A stretch of 40,736 nt of DNA from an uncultured bacterium (GCA_902776645.1 CACYQT010000025.1:1-40736); one strand, 5' to 3'; positions 7,687-16,683 are shown, counted from the stretch's first letter. Notes: a model not told the origin generated them from the letters alone. Numbers and translations are program-made.

Positions 7687-9666
7687 ATGACACAGCCATT
7701 CGATCCCAATGCCATGAACGAAGAAGAAGTCCGGATTCGTAGAATGCTGGCTTACAAGAGCCTTATTCTTTCAATCCTGCAAAGGAGCTTCATCTTTCTT
7801 CTGCTTATCGCGGTCATCGTCGCCGCGTTGGTCTTATACCTCCTGCATCGGCAAGGCCAGAAGAATTTCTTCCGATATAAAGGTTCCATAAATCTTATCT
7901 ATAGTCCTTCGCAAGTCAAAATTCCAGATCTTCCCCCTCTAAAAATTGGGAATGTCTATCAAATCATCTCTACTCCGATGGTAAAGAGAAGTGCAGGCGA
8001 TATTGCACAGATTGCCGCTGGGAAAGAAGGCTACTTGGGAAGAGGACTCGAAACCAGTCTGGATCGGAAAACCGACAACACTCTGACACTGACCGTTACA
8101 TGGGATGATGAGGAAGAGCATGCAAAATTACTTCAAGCCTATGCCCAAGCGGCCAATGATGAATACAGCCAGCATCGGAGAAATGATCTGGAAAAAAAAC
8201 AAAAACAAACATCCAAAAGTATATCACAGACTGAAATTGAACAAAAGAAACTAGATGACAAAATAAACCAACTTATCCAATCCTATCCATCATCCTTGGA
8301 GCAGGAACTGGACAAGTTGCAGAAAAGGGCAGCTAGACTTGAGGAGGAATTAGCCGGCTACCTTCAGCAAAAAGTCCGTTTGAACAAGCAACTTGAACTT
8401 GAAAAGATCAAATCGAGCGGGAAAGCAATCAATCCGCAAAAGCAAGCGCTCATCAAAGCCAATTACAGGTATTTCATGGATTTAATCAAACAAAGAGACG
8501 AGGCTCTCCTTTTTCGAAATAAACAACTGGAAAGATACAGTGCAGATCATCCAGATGCAAAACTCGCGGAAAAAGAATTGGAAGGAAGGCAAGCCCTTCT
8601 GGAAAAAGTGCTCGGTGATATCGCTGAAGAGGATGTCCTGACAATGGATTCAAACAGTCTTGATGTTCAGGCGCAGATCGACACAGTTCAGCAGCTGATT
8701 GACGCGATTCTAGCACAACAGAAAGATTTACAAGAGAAAATCACGACAATCCGTGATCTGAATCAGGAAGTGACGAAACTCAAGGAACAACGAGCTTCCA
8801 AAGCCAGGCAAATCTCGGACTTGGAAAAAAAGAAAGCCGATATCGAACAGGTTATGCAACAAACCAGAGCGGAACTAGGGACTTTGACCTCGTCAATGGG
8901 ATCCTATCAAATCAATGGACTCCAAACCAAGCAATATCTGGTTGCCCTGTTCGCAGGAGGAATCGTCGCGAGCTTCGTCGCTATCGTCATTATCCTGCTC
9001 GCAGCCCAATTCGGTAGCATCAGCACTGCCATGGAACTCCACGACATGGCTGAAATCGAGGTTTTCACCCTTTCTGAATCCGAACTGAAGAAACTCGAAC
9101 CGGCAGCCCTTCAGGAAGCTGCGCACAATGTCTTCTATGATCTGAATCAAATGATCGAGGACAGGCGCTACCTCTTTTTCGGAGCTCTTCAGGGAAGCTA
9201 TTCCACTGCACTTCTTCTAGAGCAATTGCTCCTCCAGTTCGCCATGAACGGCACACGAATCTTCATTCTCAATTTGGATCCATTTGACATGAATACGGAA
9301 GAAAGCAACGGCGACGACGCACAACCCCCACCAGAAGACCCAATCACAGAGGAACTCCTGGGTGTCGAGAAAAACGGCGATACAGGTGTCTTCAGACTTG
9401 GCAACGCCAGTTTTATCTCACCGAATGAACAAGATATTCTGAAAATGGACATGGACACGCTTTTGAAACATTATGATAAAATCATCTTCAGGCGTAAAGC
9501 ATTTTTTACTGGCAAGGAGCTCTTGTTCAAACAAGTCATCGCCCTCACTCAATGCTGTATTTTCAGTGTTGGCAAGAAACGTTCACCCAGAAGCTTCCTG
9601 AAACTTCTCCGTGATAACAAAACCTCTGAAGAAACCATCATCACTGGCATTTTCACGGAGCCGTAA
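7687..9666 (+). CDS. Polysaccharide co-polymerase 2 with degenerate BY-kinase-like domain
   Basis: The 659-residue Wzc-like protein has transmembrane segments at ~33-53 and ~415-438, a Wzz-like domain, a long periplasmic coiled coil (~165-400) and a cytoplasmic domain (~440-659). The cytoplasmic domain follows the bacterial tyrosine-kinase (BY-kinase) plan. At the Walker A position it reads GALQGSYST (499-507), with no lysine of the normal G-K-S/T. At Walker A' it reads ILNLDPFD (527-534), keeping the Asp. At Walker B it reads YDKIIFRRKAF, with Arg where the catalytic Asp should be. There is no tyrosine-rich C-terminal tail. ATP hydrolysis and autophosphorylation are therefore unlikely; a structural or regulatory pseudo-kinase is the best reading. 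It lies 59 nt after co-polymerase 1 and 52 nt before the export lipoprotein. Confidence 0.88.
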   Translation: MTQPFDPNAMNEEEVRIRRMLAYKSLILSILQRSFIFLLLIAVIVAALVLYLLHRQGQKNFFRYKGSINLIYSPSQVKIPDLPPLKIGNVYQIISTPMVKRSAGDIAQIAAGKEGYLGRGLETSLDRKTDNTLTLTVTWDDEEEHAKLLQAYAQAANDEYSQHRRNDLEKKQKQTSKSISQTEIEQKKLDDKINQLIQSYPSSLEQELDKLQKRAARLEEELAGYLQQKVRLNKQLELEKIKSSGKAINPQKQALIKANYRYFMDLIKQRDEALLFRNKQLERYSADHPDAKLAEKELEGRQALLEKVLGDIAEEDVLTMDSNSLDVQAQIDTVQQLIDAILAQQKDLQEKITTIRDLNQEVTKLKEQRASKARQISDLEKKKADIEQVMQQTRAELGTLTSSMGSYQINGLQTKQYLVALFAGGIVASFVAIVIILLAAQFGSISTAMELHDMAEIEVFTLSESELKKLEPAALQEAAHNVFYDLNQMIEDRRYLFFGALQGSYSTALLLEQLLLQFAMNGTRIFILNLDPFDMNTEESNGDDAQPPPEDPITEELLGVEKNGDTGVFRLGNASFISPNEQDILKMDMDTLLKHYDKIIFRRKAFFTGKELLFKQVIALTQCCIFSVGKKRSPRSFLKLLRDNKTSEETIITGIFTEP

Positions 9667-9718
9667 TCCGCCGAATACGACAGGACAAAACGAAAGAATA
9701 CCTCAAGGAGATATCAAC

Positions 9719-10780
9719 ATGCAAAAAATACTTGCCTTGACAGCCATTTTGGCCACATCCCTCCTAATGACCTCTTGCAATACGTTCTATGATTTTGACG
9801 ATCCTTACTACAGTCTGCCAGAAGCCTCCACGGAAACGCTAGAAACCACCATGTACACTCCTGAACAGTTGGCAGAAAGAAGTAAGAGACTGTCAGAAAT
9901 CAATAAGATGCCATATCCCGAATACACACTGGACCATGGTGACGAGTTCGAAATCCGTGTCTACAACCAGCCGGAAATGCATACGACGACTACTGTGACT
10001 CCGGACGGACTCATCTCGATGCCGTTTGTGGACGACAAGTTGAAGGTTGCCGGAATGACTATTCCGGAAGCTACAAAAGAAATCGAGAAAGCATTAAGCG
10101 ATTATATCATCACCCCCAAAGTCACGTTGATCCCCATTAATTTAAAATCGCAAACAGCTTCTATATCAGGGGCTGTCAATCACGGTGGCTCCTTTCCTGT
10201 AACCCAAGAAACACGTATTTTCGACATGTACGCCATGGCAGATGGTGGCTCAACACGATACATCAATGGCAAAACTCTAGATAACTGGGATTTTCCACAT
10301 TCAACCATTACCCGCAATGGAGAACAACTTCCCGTTGATTTCGTTCTCGCCATTGAGCAACAGGATCCTGACCACAATATCCGAGTTTTCAAAGGCGACA
10401 GAATTTTCATTGCCAGTCGTGCAGAAAATATGGTCAATATTACAGGTGAAGTCGCCGCCCCTCAATTTCAGATGTGGAATCCCAGCCTAGGCATTTTACA
10501 GGCAATCTCAAACTGCGGTGGTCTCAAAGACCAAAGCAATGGAACCGCCATTATCATCCGTGGCGGCATGGATAATCCACAATATTTCAAAGCGGACGTG
10601 AACAAGATATTTGAAGGCCGCAAGCTGGATGTCCCTCTCCAACCAGGAGACACCGTCTATATTCCCAAAGACAGTCTGTCCGTATGGAATGTCTATATTG
10701 GCAAGCTGATGCCGACTGGCGCTTTCATCAATATGCTGGTAACACCGTTCTTCTGGTATAATAGTTTCAAGGGAAATTGA
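9719..10780 (+). CDS. Outer-membrane polysaccharide export lipoprotein (Wza/OPX family)
   Basis: The 353-residue protein begins with a lipoprotein signal (MQKILALTAILATSLLMTSC, Cys20 as the lipidation site). The polysaccharide export (PES) domain follows at ~70-150 (LDHGDEFEIRVYNQPEMHT, VTPDGLISMPFVDDKLKVAG, then IPEATKEIEKALSDYI). Two SLBB-type beta-grasp units come next (~150-250 and ~255-325; VNITGEVAAPQF, LQPGDTVYIPKD). OPX proteins form the channel that takes the polymer across the outer membrane, docking on the co-polymerase. The start is fixed by a strong AAGGAG at 9705-9710, 8 nt before ATG 9719, and by the signal peptide; the longer frame reaching back to 9611 overlaps the previous gene and is not used. 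The signal implies a Gram-negative envelope. Confidence 0.95.
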   Translation: MQKILALTAILATSLLMTSCNTFYDFDDPYYSLPEASTETLETTMYTPEQLAERSKRLSEINKMPYPEYTLDHGDEFEIRVYNQPEMHTTTTVTPDGLISMPFVDDKLKVAGMTIPEATKEIEKALSDYIITPKVTLIPINLKSQTASISGAVNHGGSFPVTQETRIFDMYAMADGGSTRYINGKTLDNWDFPHSTITRNGEQLPVDFVLAIEQQDPDHNIRVFKGDRIFIASRAENMVNITGEVAAPQFQMWNPSLGILQAISNCGGLKDQSNGTAIIIRGGMDNPQYFKADVNKIFEGRKLDVPLQPGDTVYIPKDSLSVWNVYIGKLMPTGAFINMLVTPFFWYNSFKGN

Positions 10781-10830
10781 TTCTGTTATGAGAAGGCCCT
10801 CCCTTACCACTGATTTCCACAACATCATCA

Positions 10831-12267
10831 ATGGAACTTAAATATATAATTTTTTTCTTGTCTATCCTAGGCATTATACCATTTACGCTTCTACTCTTGT
10901 TTAGTTCTAGATGCATGAAGCTATGTGTCTTCTGTATGCCTCTATGCTTTTGGAAATATCAATCAACAGCAATCAATTTTTTTACCAATCCTGATTACAA
11001 GGGAACAGCGATTGGTTTCGAGATATCCATTATTCATCTTTTAGCCATTGCTCTTCTTGCGGCTATGCTTCTACGTCGCTGGCCCATCAAATTGCTTCTT
11101 CCAGGCATCTTTCTTTATGCCCTATACTTCTTTATTTCTTTTTTGTCAATATTTTCCTCCCCGAATAAATTGTATTCAGGATTCGAACTTGTAAAAATGA
11201 TCACTCTTCTCATTACTTTCATCTCCTTGGCTAATTATTTCTATATAACACATGATTTCGATTCATTTCTATACGGACTTTCATTGCTTACTATCATCAA
11301 TTTCCTTATCTGCTTAGATATGAAATATCTAACAGGAATTCCTCAAGTCTATGGACTTTTTCCACACCAGAATTCCCATGGGATGTTCATGAACTTAATA
11401 GGACCTGTTTTTCTCTCACGAGTGATAAATAAAAAAGATAATATCATCAAAAGCTTCTTCTTTTTCATTATTTTTCTTTTGACATTTCTCTCTACATTAT
11501 TTACCTATTCCCGAGGAGCTATTGCCTGTTTTCCTATAGGATGTGTCATTACGATTGCCTTTACTGTTATATTTCATACCACATCTAAAGTTTTTATCAT
11601 CGTGTCCGTTACAATACTCTTGGGTTTTTTCGCCACCCTTTACAGTCTACCCAATCTTATAAGCCGTTTCACCAGAGCGCCAGAAGCATCTGCGGAAACG
11701 AGGAAATTCTTTGCAGAAGTTGCAATGAATATCATCAAAGAAAAACCCCTGCTAGGCTGTGGAGTAAATACATGGGGAATCGTTGCAAAGTATCCCCAAT
11801 ACAACCCTTATTTGAACCATCGCTATTTTACCAATCGTGGTGAATACATGGGTATTGTTGAAACGACATACTTGCTGGTCGGTGCGGAATGCGGCTTGCT
11901 TGGACTGTCGTCTTTGCTCATCTGGTATTTCTACTATTTATTTCAAACGTTTTACCAATCATTCAAATGGAGAAAAACGGAATTCTTCTATCTTCTGGCA
12001 GGGCTGGGAGGGGGATTAGGATCCAACTATTTGCAATCAACTCTTGAATGGGTTCTGAAACAACAAATCAATTTCTTCCTGTTATTCTGGTGTTTTGGAA
12101 TTATTGCGGTTTTCATTCAAGGCACACATAACCATACAACGCTGTCATATCTAGAATTGCTTGCGCTAAGAAAAGAAGAACAACGGAAACAGCTGCAAAT
12201 GGCCGCAGAGGAAGCGCAGCAAGATCAATTGAATAAAGAACAACAAAGTCAGATACTGGAACAATAG
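10831..12267 (+). CDS. O-antigen polymerase/ligase-like membrane protein (Wzy-like)
   Basis: The 478-residue, very hydrophobic protein has about 10-12 membrane segments and a long loop (~285-350) carrying the Wzy_C-type features FTYSRGAI before it and IIKEKPLLGCGVNTWG inside it. Such proteins join undecaprenyl-linked repeat units (polymerase) or ligate glycans to lipid A or protein; position after the Wza-like gene favours polymerase. The C-terminal ~35 residues are a charged, Gln-rich tail (QQDQLNKEQQSQ). The gene is clearly more AT-rich than those upstream and lies 50 nt after the export gene, without a clear ribosome site, so it could be a later acquisition at the end of the operon. The assignment to Wzy rather than WaaL is by context. 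Confidence 0.85.
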   Translation: MELKYIIFFLSILGIIPFTLLLLFSSRCMKLCVFCMPLCFWKYQSTAINFFTNPDYKGTAIGFEISIIHLLAIALLAAMLLRRWPIKLLLPGIFLYALYFFISFLSIFSSPNKLYSGFELVKMITLLITFISLANYFYITHDFDSFLYGLSLLTIINFLICLDMKYLTGIPQVYGLFPHQNSHGMFMNLIGPVFLSRVINKKDNIIKSFFFFIIFLLTFLSTLFTYSRGAIACFPIGCVITIAFTVIFHTTSKVFIIVSVTILLGFFATLYSLPNLISRFTRAPEASAETRKFFAEVAMNIIKEKPLLGCGVNTWGIVAKYPQYNPYLNHRYFTNRGEYMGIVETTYLLVGAECGLLGLSSLLIWYFYYLFQTFYQSFKWRKTEFFYLLAGLGGGLGSNYLQSTLEWVLKQQINFFLLFWCFGIIAVFIQGTHNHTTLSYLELLALRKEEQRKQLQMAAEEAQQDQLNKEQQSQILEQ

Positions 12268-12364
12268 TTTCCATCACCTGATCACTATCCACGCGATCCC
12301 TGTATCTCTCATGCAAAACGGAATACTGGTGATACAATAATTTATGCACATGTGATTTAATAAT

Positions 12365-12435
12365 CAATCAAAGAAATGTGTGTAAAAAACAGAACACTAC
12401 CAATCAAAGAAAATTGTGCAAATACTGAACACTAC
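12365..12435. repeat. Two imperfect tandem repeats of ~36 nt at the convergent gene ends
   Basis: The block CAATCAAAGAAA...GAACACTAC occurs at 12365-12400 (36 nt) and again at 12401-12435 (35 nt), differing by a few substitutions and one length change in the middle. The second copy runs into the stop codon of the reverse-strand glycosyltransferase at 12432. It lies in the 164-nt gap between convergent genes, where no other element and no clear terminator hairpin were seen. Confidence 0.75.
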
Positions 12436-13907
12436 CAAAATGGAATAAACACAATGGAAAATGAATTAACAAAAGAACCATATTGAGAAAACTTTTTATA
12501 AAGATTTCCTTCGTCTAAATCAGATTTTTCTGATAGAATCAGAATTGTGTCACCATGTGTTTTATCTAAAAGGAAATCCAGCATCTCTTCATCAGCATTG
12601 GTAATATTTACATTTGCTTTTATCATATCATCAGATTCCAATGCTTTTTCGGCATTTTCACCATATAGTCCATAGTATTCGTATGTGAAAGGATCACCTT
12701 GGAAAAATATATGAGTCGGTTGGAATGATCTTGCAAGTTCCACAGCGCCACGATAATTGTCTTTCTGATAATACTCCATAACTATCAGATTCAATCCTGA
12801 AAGCAAATACATGAGCAAGAAAGTTCCTAAAGCAGCTTTGACAGTTCGCGTATTCACTCTGGCAAAAAGTTCATGAAGCACGAAGGCAAGATTTAGGCTT
12901 ATGCCAGGCAATAAAAAAATTACATGTCTTTCCCAAAATCTTGTTTTTAAGATAATATTAACAATTATAAAACAAAATAATGCACTAATAATGCTTATAA
13001 GTTGAATACCTATTGTTTTTTCTTTATACAACCTGCATCGCAAGAAATACATAATCAATAAAATATAAGAAACAATAATTATTGTCAAAGAAACAACTAT
13101 TCTTGGTGTAATTGCAAGATTCATGCTTCGCAAATCATTACGGGACCATCCCAATCCTCCCAATCCAGCAAAATAATACCCAATCTGTAAAATGCTCGCC
13201 AGAGGGTGTGCTGTATTAGAATTAACTTCAAGTGCACCGAATACAAAGTGAAAATAGTGGATCGCAAGCAATAGAAAAAAGGGGAGGACACGTAACCAAA
13301 TAACTAATTGCTCCCAAATTTGTAATTTCCCTTGCCGAAATCTCCTATACTCTAAGTATATATATATGATTCCCATGAAAATGAACATCATGTGAAATGC
13401 ACACCCTACACCAAAACAAACCGAGAAACCAAAAACATCTTCGGAGTTTATATCCTCAAGATGTCTGAAAAGAAAATAGAAGCACCATACCCCACAAGCA
13501 TAGATGACTACATAGGGACGTGCCTCATTCATGTAATATAGTAACACTGGATTTAGTGAAATCAATATGATCATCCAAAAAGGTTTATTCATAACGCCAA
13601 TCAACTTTATGCTGCCCCATAAAATAGGTATGGCAAATATCAAGTTCATACTACGTAATGCATATTCACTATAGCCAAATATCTTGCACCAGCAGAACTC
13701 ACAGATAAAGTATAACGGCATACCGCCGATAGCGTTGCCTGTTTTGAATATAGTATTAATCATCTTCGAAAAAGATGCGTTAATAACAATAAAAGTCTGT
13801 CCTTCATCTATCCATATACCATTTCCTCTGACAGAAAAAAGCAAAACGACAACACAGAAAGCCAATATCAACACAGAAAACCACGAAATAGTTTTATCGG
13901 CCTTCAT
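12432..13907 (-). CDS. GT-C family membrane glycosyltransferase (GT39/ArnT-like)
   Basis: The 491-residue protein has about 11 membrane segments. The first periplasmic loop contains GIWIDEGQTF, with Asp34-Glu35 as the acidic pair typical of GT-C enzymes (D-E motif of PMT/ArnT). Further on, MNEARPYVVIYACG is the conserved E-A-R-P-Y element. These enzymes use a polyprenyl-phosphate-linked sugar and transfer it in the periplasm to protein, lipid A or glycan; the acceptor is unknown. ATG 13907 is chosen because AAGGAATACC precedes it; a longer frame to 13952 overlaps the upstream remnant further. The gene overlaps the end of the FAD-oxidoreductase remnant by 14 nt, so the two were or are cotranscribed. 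It is AT-rich like the neighbouring Wzy-like gene. Confidence 0.85.
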   Translation of the reverse strand: MKADKTISWFSVLILAFCVVVLLFSVRGNGIWIDEGQTFIVINASFSKMINTIFKTGNAIGGMPLYFICEFCWCKIFGYSEYALRSMNLIFAIPILWGSIKLIGVMNKPFWMIILISLNPVLLYYMNEARPYVVIYACGVWCFYFLFRHLEDINSEDVFGFSVCFGVGCAFHMMFIFMGIIYIYLEYRRFRQGKLQIWEQLVIWLRVLPFFLLLAIHYFHFVFGALEVNSNTAHPLASILQIGYYFAGLGGLGWSRNDLRSMNLAITPRIVVSLTIIIVSYILLIMYFLRCRLYKEKTIGIQLISIISALFCFIIVNIILKTRFWERHVIFLLPGISLNLAFVLHELFARVNTRTVKAALGTFLLMYLLSGLNLIVMEYYQKDNYRGAVELARSFQPTHIFFQGDPFTYEYYGLYGENAEKALESDDMIKANVNITNADEEMLDFLLDKTHGDTILILSEKSDLDEGNLYKKFSQYGSFVNSFSIVFIPFW

Positions 13908-14376
13908 GGTATTCCTTCTCCGTATTGACGTTCCAAAATGTCGTCTTATCATTTATACCAATCAACGTTTGAACGGACTCAATGCCACAAAGCTTGGTCG
14001 GGTAGTCAAGGAAATGATGCCGAAAATAAATCTGGCTTACCCTGCATTGGCGTAACATGACACGTTCTTCCTTTTCGGGATCAGGCCTCCATTGTTCTAC
14101 ATAGCATTTTCTGTCAAGAATAAGATCTTCTTTGGCAGAACCTACATGTATAGGCATGAGCTCTTTCCATAACAAGTTCACAATACTTGATTTTGGGCAC
14201 AAATGATGGCCATCATTATCGATACGCCAGTCACCATGGACAATAGTTTTGGAGATACCACCAACAATAGAAGTCTCTTCCCGAATAATGATTGTCCATT
14301 CATTTAATCTTTTATGAAGTCCATATCTAGCAGTAGGGCTAGCGGATTCAACACCAATAACAACAGCATTTTTCAT
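13894..14376 (-). pseudogene. Truncated, decayed FAD-dependent oxidoreductase (N-terminal remnant)
   Basis: The frame encodes 160 residues that match only the N-terminal third of FAD-dependent amine-oxidase/UDP-galactopyranose-mutase-like proteins, usually 430-500 residues. The expected order is visible: MKNAVVIG, then VGGISKTIVHGDWRIDNDGH, then SSIVNLLWKELMP, then SQIYFRHHFLDYP. The dinucleotide-binding G-x-G-x-x-G reads GVESAS, so FAD binding should be lost, and the similarity stops near residue 138 with an unrelated tail before the stop at 13894. Both the lost motif and the truncation argue for a pseudogene. Intact relatives are often found beside membrane glycosyltransferases, which fits the overlapping GT39-like gene. 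The frame remains open and could still be translated, which may help couple translation of the next gene. Confidence 0.65.
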
Positions 14377-14598
14377 AAGAAAACGATGTTTAGATTATAT
14401 ACAATGTGTGGATTACGCTACTATGCCTTACACAACGAACACACGAATGAATTACAGCATACTTCATTAAATATATTGTTGTTATTTTTAATAATTTACG
14501 TCTCACGCCTCATGCCACCAACGCCATCACATCAAAAAAAAGAAAAAACATAGCCTTACTTATACTTTCCACAAGAACCTATTTTCATCCTGACAGCT

Positions 14599-16683
14599 TC
14601 AGCCTGGCAGGACGTAGTACGATTTCGGCGGTTCGCCTGTCACGGCATAATAGATGCCGCCGACGACAATCACCATCAATCCTGCGATCAAATCGCCTGC
14701 GATCAGCCCGATGAACATCGGCTTCAGGAACTGGTAGCATTTGCTGCCGCCAAAACGCATCACGATCATTTTCAAGACGCCGCCTATCACAAACGACCAT
14801 GCTAATACATACCCCGCGAAACCGGACCATGCACAGAATATAATCGGATGCACAGGCCACCATGGAACATGGAGACGCAATGTGGAAAGCAACAGCACAC
14901 CGCCACAGCAGATTGCAAACGCAATCCAGAAGGGCTTCTGCGGCGACGCGACGGCGAAACGCTTCCAGCTCTTCACATTCTCCGATTGCTCCAAAACACC
15001 TTGAGCCAGCAATTGCGTACGGGATTTCACGACGCTGTTGAACGTGTTCTGCGGTGTGTTCTTCGTACCGAAACCATCCAGCCAGTTGATGCCGCGGTCA
15101 TAGGAGAAGTACCACGTGAACACGATAGCAGCCACCAGGCCGCACACCATGACAGTCGCCAGCATCGGGAAATAACGTTTTCTTCTAACAGTCTCCCCTG
15201 TGCCGTCCAGGAACTTCATGGCGCTCATCATGAACGGCATGAACGTCTCACGTGTATCCATGAAGAACATTGTCGTGGTGAAGAAGATCAAGGCAAGCGT
15301 CGTCGGGCCGAGAGCCTGCTCGCCGAACAACGCGAACAGAATCACGCCGGGATAGAGGTTCGGATTCAGGTGGTACATGCCGGTCTCCGCGAGAATACGC
15401 GCCATGACCAGATAGGCGATGACCATCATGATGGCCAACATCGTTGACAACTGCCAGTCCAGTCCACCGCGCGTAACGCCGATGATGAAGCAGAGGATGC
15501 CGACGATAAACACGCGCATGCCCCAGACGCTTTCATTCGCCGTCTCCAGACTTCCCTTCAGACCGACGGCACGACGCAACACTTGCCAATAATAGTGCCG
15601 TCCCGTATACACCAGCACGGAAAAGAAACCGATGTACGCGCCGAACACCATGCCCCAGTCCGTTCGCGGCGAATAAAGCGTTCCCATGCGCAACGGATAG
15701 CCCCAGTTGATGAAGCAACCGAAAATGTAGAAGAAGACAAACGGGCTGAATCCCACGCTGAGGCAGACGTCCGTCGGCAACATGTACGCCAGTCCAATGA
15801 CGGCGAAGAAAACGCGGATCCACATCAGCGTGCCGTAGCCGCCGCCCTTCACAAACGTCGGGAACGTCTCGCGCAATGCTCGGAAATCGAATACACGCGT
15901 CACGGGAATCAGCTGATCAGGGAAATACAAGCAGATGTAGTTGTTCAGATGGATGACGAATACGAACACCAACGCGATCCAGAAGGCGCGGTTGTGGAAG
16001 ATCGGATTCGTCCGCCCCTCCGCGTCCGGCATGACGGACTGCGCCACCTGTACGACAGGATATGGCAGATGCTCGTTCGACGCCCATTGTCGATGGAACA
16101 CCGTCGCAAGGCCGGTCAGGGAGATCCACATGATGATAAACAACGGAATCCAATACTTCAGAGGCTTGCGCCACGCCGACCACGGGACGTCTGAAAACGC
16201 AATCCGCTTTGAACTGTCCGTACGTGCGCTCTGGATCATCGTCGTTAAGGCGTCCTTCTCTTCGGGATCCGCCAGCATGAACTTCGGAAGGTAATCTGTC
16301 ACGGGCCTGTAGGTCTTTTTGTCCGGCTGGAGGAGTTTCCAGCTTGTGATCGTCTTCGCATAATGGTGCGGCAGCATCATCGCGCGCGGTACCAGACGCA
16401 TGAAACTGCTCGTCGCCATACAGCAGGCCGGCAGCACCAACGCCATGATCAGACACATTTCCCGCCCTGTGAACGGCCGGAAGAAACCTTTTTTACGACC
16501 GCGAGACAATATTCCCAGCAGGGGGTTGACGACAAACAGGAACACGATCAAACTGCCATAGACCGACAGAGGGAAGTGCGTTCCCACCATGACGGTCTGA
16601 TGCAAGACGATGTCGTTATAAAAAGCATAGCCACACAGGAACGTGGCTCCGATTAAACCTATGAGAAAAGCGCGTAATGACAT
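14599..16683 (-). CDS. DUF6785/DUF6784-type multi-pass membrane protein, OPT-transporter-like
   Basis: The 694-residue protein has about 14-16 hydrophobic segments and no soluble domain apart from a loop at ~105-165. The sequence, including GVTRGGLDWQ, AGDLIAGLMVIVVGGIYYAV and the terminal GEPPKSYYVLPG, is like a large family of uncharacterised proteins in Lentisphaerota, Planctomycetota and Verrucomicrobiota annotated DUF6785/DUF6784. The overall hydropathy, and glycine-rich segments near the C-terminus, resemble oligopeptide transporters (OPT), so a transport role is plausible but unproven. A GGGA ribosome site lies 5 nt before ATG 16683. It stands alone: the FAD remnant is 222 nt downstream and the helicase gene is divergent. 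The family name is from memory of the pattern, not from a search. Confidence 0.75.
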   Translation of the reverse strand: MSLRAFLIGLIGATFLCGYAFYNDIVLHQTVMVGTHFPLSVYGSLIVFLFVVNPLLGILSRGRKKGFFRPFTGREMCLIMALVLPACCMATSSFMRLVPRAMMLPHHYAKTITSWKLLQPDKKTYRPVTDYLPKFMLADPEEKDALTTMIQSARTDSSKRIAFSDVPWSAWRKPLKYWIPLFIIMWISLTGLATVFHRQWASNEHLPYPVVQVAQSVMPDAEGRTNPIFHNRAFWIALVFVFVIHLNNYICLYFPDQLIPVTRVFDFRALRETFPTFVKGGGYGTLMWIRVFFAVIGLAYMLPTDVCLSVGFSPFVFFYIFGCFINWGYPLRMGTLYSPRTDWGMVFGAYIGFFSVLVYTGRHYYWQVLRRAVGLKGSLETANESVWGMRVFIVGILCFIIGVTRGGLDWQLSTMLAIMMVIAYLVMARILAETGMYHLNPNLYPGVILFALFGEQALGPTTLALIFFTTTMFFMDTRETFMPFMMSAMKFLDGTGETVRRKRYFPMLATVMVCGLVAAIVFTWYFSYDRGINWLDGFGTKNTPQNTFNSVVKSRTQLLAQGVLEQSENVKSWKRFAVASPQKPFWIAFAICCGGVLLLSTLRLHVPWWPVHPIIFCAWSGFAGYVLAWSFVIGGVLKMIVMRFGGSKCYQFLKPMFIGLIAGDLIAGLMVIVVGGIYYAVTGEPPKSYYVLPG

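Noticed and set aside
12268..12431. Possible small RNA or terminator in the convergent gap
   Set aside because: Apart from the tandem repeat no stable hairpin or promoter pair was found.
14314..14553. 79-codon forward frame in the AT-rich gap before the DUF6785-type gene
   Set aside because: It overlaps the oxidoreductase remnant antisense, has no ribosome site and no family features; the gap 14377-14598 appears non-coding.
14520..14560. Run of T residues (reverse strand) after the DUF6785-type gene as terminator
   Set aside because: The T-rich tract has no convincing stem before it.
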